In this document: positions 53,538-55,704 of the stretch, one piece after another | Numbering within the stretch: the first letter of the stretch is position 1 | How the letters are laid out: every line of letters begins with the position of its first letter | NCBI GenBank assembly: GCA_022424905.1 | Contig: JAKMGP010000264.1 | Coordinates: 1 to 55,704 of the forward strand | DNA length: 55,704 nucleotides | Source of the DNA: Akkermansiaceae bacterium | GTDB taxonomy: Bacteria > Verrucomicrobiota > Verrucomicrobiia > Verrucomicrobiales > Akkermansiaceae | Direction: 5' to 3' | Position numbers and translations under genes: made by a program | The notes under the pieces: model-generated | The model's input: the letters and a program-made list of their open reading frames with translations, nothing else | The model's database searches: none | What the model was told of the DNA's origin: nothing

Positions 53538-55704
53538 AATCCTGCTTTTTTGAGCGCTTCCACGATTTTATTTGCCTCTGTGGCAATGTCACTTTCGGGA
53601 TAGTCGCGGATGAGATGTTCGAATTTTTGGCGGGCTTCGGGCTTTCGCTTAAGCTTGTAAAGACAACGGCCATAATTAAAGAGGATGACATCCAAAAAAT
53701 TGGCGTCGGGATAGTCAGAAAGAACATTTTCAAAGACGTCAACAGCGCGCGCGTAATCTTCTTTCTTATAATAGAAAGCGGCCATCTTTGCGACAGAATC
53801 CCCAACCCGGCCCGAATCAGGAAACTGTTCGTAGACTTTTTGGTAGGCTAGAAAAGCTTTCTCATAAAGGCTGGCGGATTGTCCGGTGGTGGCTTTCAAG
53901 GCCATGGCTTCATAGCACTCGCCGGTGAAGAATTGACCTTCGCCTTTTAGAGGGCTTTCTGGGAGTTTGGCGATACTCGCATAGAGGTTGATGGCTCGTG
54001 GGAAATTCTCGCGTTTTCGCTCAACGTGGGCTTGTTGTAGCATCGCTTCGTCCACGAATGAGCTGGATGGGAATTCATTTAGGAGGCGTCGACTCATTCC
54101 AAGCGCGAGGTCTAGCTTGTCCATCGCAAAGTAAATTCGCCAAAGTTGCACATAAGTTTGTTCAAGGAGGTTTCCTCCAACCTTCTTGGCCTGAACGAGG
54201 ATTTCCTCACAGACGTCAAGAGCTTCAGCATATTTATAATTGGCCTTTTCGTTGAGACCAAATTCTTTGTAGTGGTTGCCGACTTCGGTAAGTGCCGAGG
54301 CGGTTTGAAGTTTCGTTTTGAGTCGGAGTTCTTCGTCGGAGATTTCGGTCCGAGTGACACGCACTTCACCGAGGTTTCCCTCAATGATTTTGGTTTCAGA
54401 GGTGCGAATCATAGTGCCTTCGCCGAGGTTTTGATCGTCGCGGTAAATGAGTCGGACGGTTTGGCCGGGTTCGCCGGTGAGAGTGTTGGCAGCGGTTGCA
54501 AGCCGGAGAGGGATGGCGAGGCGGAAAGTTCCTCGTTGTTCTTGTTCACGTAAGGTTACAGGAACGGCTCGGACCATGAGGAGGGGTTCAATCTGAGATT
54601 TTAAATCTTCCCCGTCAGGGCCCTCTTTAAGTTCTCCGCTTGCCACTCCTTTTGCGAGTTCAGCGTCAATTTCGTCGGGTGTTTTACGCCGGAAAACTTG
54701 GACCGTAGCTTGGACCTGGTCGGCTCCGTCACTGGTGTCGTGATCGGCATCGGTAACCTGAAGATGGAGTTGTTTGCCAAGAACTGCTGCAGGGAGATCA
54801 TGGAGGTATGAGCCGTCCGTGATGCGCGCTACTCCGTTGCCCACGACTATGACTTCCTTAAGACGCTTTGCGTTGGTGTCTTTTTGGGCGGTTTGGGCAT
54901 CGATATAAGTGACTGTAATCCGATCTCCGCCGCGAACTTCGAGTGTGCCGTTATTGGGAGAAGCTTGATTGAGCTGGGTTGGGATTCGGCCCATCACGAT
55001 TCGAGCATTTCGACCAACCGGATCGCAGGTGACTGTTTCCTCATCTCCACCTGTGGTGAGACAACGAACCTTGATTTGAGAACCGGGTTCTAGGATAGCG
55101 AAATCCTGATCATCGATCTTCACATAGAATCGTTTTCCGGCTTCGACTTTTTCGATGAGTGAATCTTTGCTTGAAAGAGCGGTTCCTACTTTTTCAAGTG
55201 CCTCGATGGCGCGGCTGAAGTGACCAAGTTTAAAATGGCCAAGGCCAATGTAGTAGTAGGCTTCATTGATCTCGGAAGAAGTTGGGAATTTCTCGATGAC
55301 ATCTCGCATGATGCCAAAGCACTTCCCATAGTTGCCCGCTTCGTAGAAGCAGGTTCCGGTATTTAAGAAAGCATAGGCTCGCTTGGTATCATCCCCATTA
55401 GCTTCAATCGCAGCGGCCTCGTAATGAATGCGTGCTCTGTCAAAGTCTTTAATCTCTTGGAGAAGATGGTCGGCAAGACGAAGGTGAGCTTCGAAACGGA
55501 TTTGGCTTCGTGGATAGCGCTCAACGACCGACTCCCAAATTTCGAGAGCCTTTTCGTTTTCGCCAATTTCGAGTCGAGCATCACCGGCCTGCAAAAGCTT
55601 GCGGGCTGCGCGGTCTTCTATGATGGATCCACGTTCGACGACCTTTGGAGACTGAGCAAAGAGGGGAAGAGTGAGGAAGAAAGGGAGGAATCGTTTAATG
55701 AAGC
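53534..55704 (-). CDS. Secreted TPR/beta-domain/TPR protein, 5' end cut by window edge
   Basis: The frame is open to the window end. The first visible residues, FIKRFLPFFLTLPLFAQS, look like a signal peptide, so only a few codons are missing beyond 55704. TPR helices come first (55600-55200). Two copies of the same acidic beta module as in the giant neighbour follow (about 55150-54880 and 54780-54400; for example LHLQVTDADHDTSDGADQVQ). TPR units fill the rest to the end (KLPESPLKGEGQFFTGECYE, YPDANFLDVILFNYGRCLYK). The domain order thus mirrors the giant protein on a smaller scale. It overlaps the giant gene by four bases. An internal TTG at 55594 is unlikely to be the start. Confidence 0.82.
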   Translation of the reverse strand, partial: FIKRFLPFFLTLPLFAQSPKVVERGSIIEDRAARKLLQAGDARLEIGENEKALEIWESVVERYPRSQIRFEAHLRLADHLLQEIKDFDRARIHYEAAAIEANGDDTKRAYAFLNTGTCFYEAGNYGKCFGIMRDVIEKFPTSSEINEAYYYIGLGHFKLGHFSRAIEALEKVGTALSSKDSLIEKVEAGKRFYVKIDDQDFAILEPGSQIKVRCLTTGGDEETVTCDPVGRNARIVMGRIPTQLNQASPNNGTLEVRGGDRITVTYIDAQTAQKDTNAKRLKEVIVVGNGVARITDGSYLHDLPAAVLGKQLHLQVTDADHDTSDGADQVQATVQVFRRKTPDEIDAELAKGVASGELKEGPDGEDLKSQIEPLLMVRAVPVTLREQEQRGTFRLAIPLRLATAANTLTGEPGQTVRLIYRDDQNLGEGTMIRTSETKIIEGNLGEVRVTRTEISDEELRLKTKLQTASALTEVGNHYKEFGLNEKANYKYAEALDVCEEILVQAKKVGGNLLEQTYVQLWRIYFAMDKLDLALGMSRRLLNEFPSSSFVDEAMLQQAHVERKRENFPRAINLYASIAKLPESPLKGEGQFFTGECYEAMALKATTGQSASLYEKAFLAYQKVYEQFPDSGRVGDSVAKMAAFYYKKEDYARAVDVFENVLSDYPDANFLDVILFNYGRCLYKLKRKPEARQKFEHLIRDYPESDIATEANKIVEALKKAGF

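Overview
The window looks like chromosomal DNA of a free-living member of the PVC superphylum, most likely a Verrucomicrobiales-type verrucomicrobium. The main evidence is two sets of 'planctomycete cytochrome' genes (DUF1549/DUF1553 with DUF1501 partners), a ThuA-domain secreted protein, a very short basic histone-H1-like protein of the kind seen in chlamydiae and verrucomicrobia, a kinase-TM-TPR protein and many TPR proteins. Housekeeping genes are bacterial and intact. I see no phage, transposase, CRISPR array, rRNA or tRNA.

Layout. 1-9.5 kb is core metabolism and regulation: a TauE/SafE-type exporter (5' part outside the window), a site-2-protease-like peptidase, thrB-thrC, a cytosolic TPR protein, cysE divergent from an Rrf2-type regulator, HPr and Enzyme I, and the redox repressor Rex. 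9.5-27.6 kb is a PVC-type secretome island. A four-gene minus-strand operon (DUF1501, PPC-domain protein, DUF1549/1553 c-type cytochrome, cytochrome-WD40-coiled-coil protein) and a second two-gene set (DUF1549/1553 plus DUF1501) flank two plus-strand genes: a membrane kinase-TPR protein whose catalytic Asp is replaced by Asn, and a secreted PDZ/alpha-toroid protein. 27.8-41.2 kb holds a small secreted protein, recJ-recG, an NTF2-like anchored protein, an RlmI-like methyltransferase divergent from the H1-like protein, a lipoprotein, ftsH with an enlarged periplasmic part, trxB, an M20 deacylase, a ThuA protein and an EamA-like transporter.

41.2-55.7 kb is the most unusual part: one tightly packed minus-strand operon, mostly joined by 4-base overlaps. 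Its order of transcription is a secreted TPR/beta protein (5' end cut by the window edge), a 2375-residue secreted TPR/beta/TPR protein, an ExbB/TolQ/MotA-type protein, two ExbD/TolR-type proteins, a single-pass protein with a proline-rich periplasmic tail, a membrane-anchored DUF4159 protein and a secreted TPR protein. The composition, one TolQ-like and two TolR-like subunits with large periplasmic TPR proteins, suggests a proton-driven envelope machine. It resembles in layout, though not demonstrably in homology, Tol-Pal, TonB-ExbBD and the AglRQS-Glt gliding motor. This is my main candidate for an undescribed system.

All assignments come from reading motifs by eye. No database search was run, so family names are recognition calls and residue positions are approximate unless a specific residue is named.
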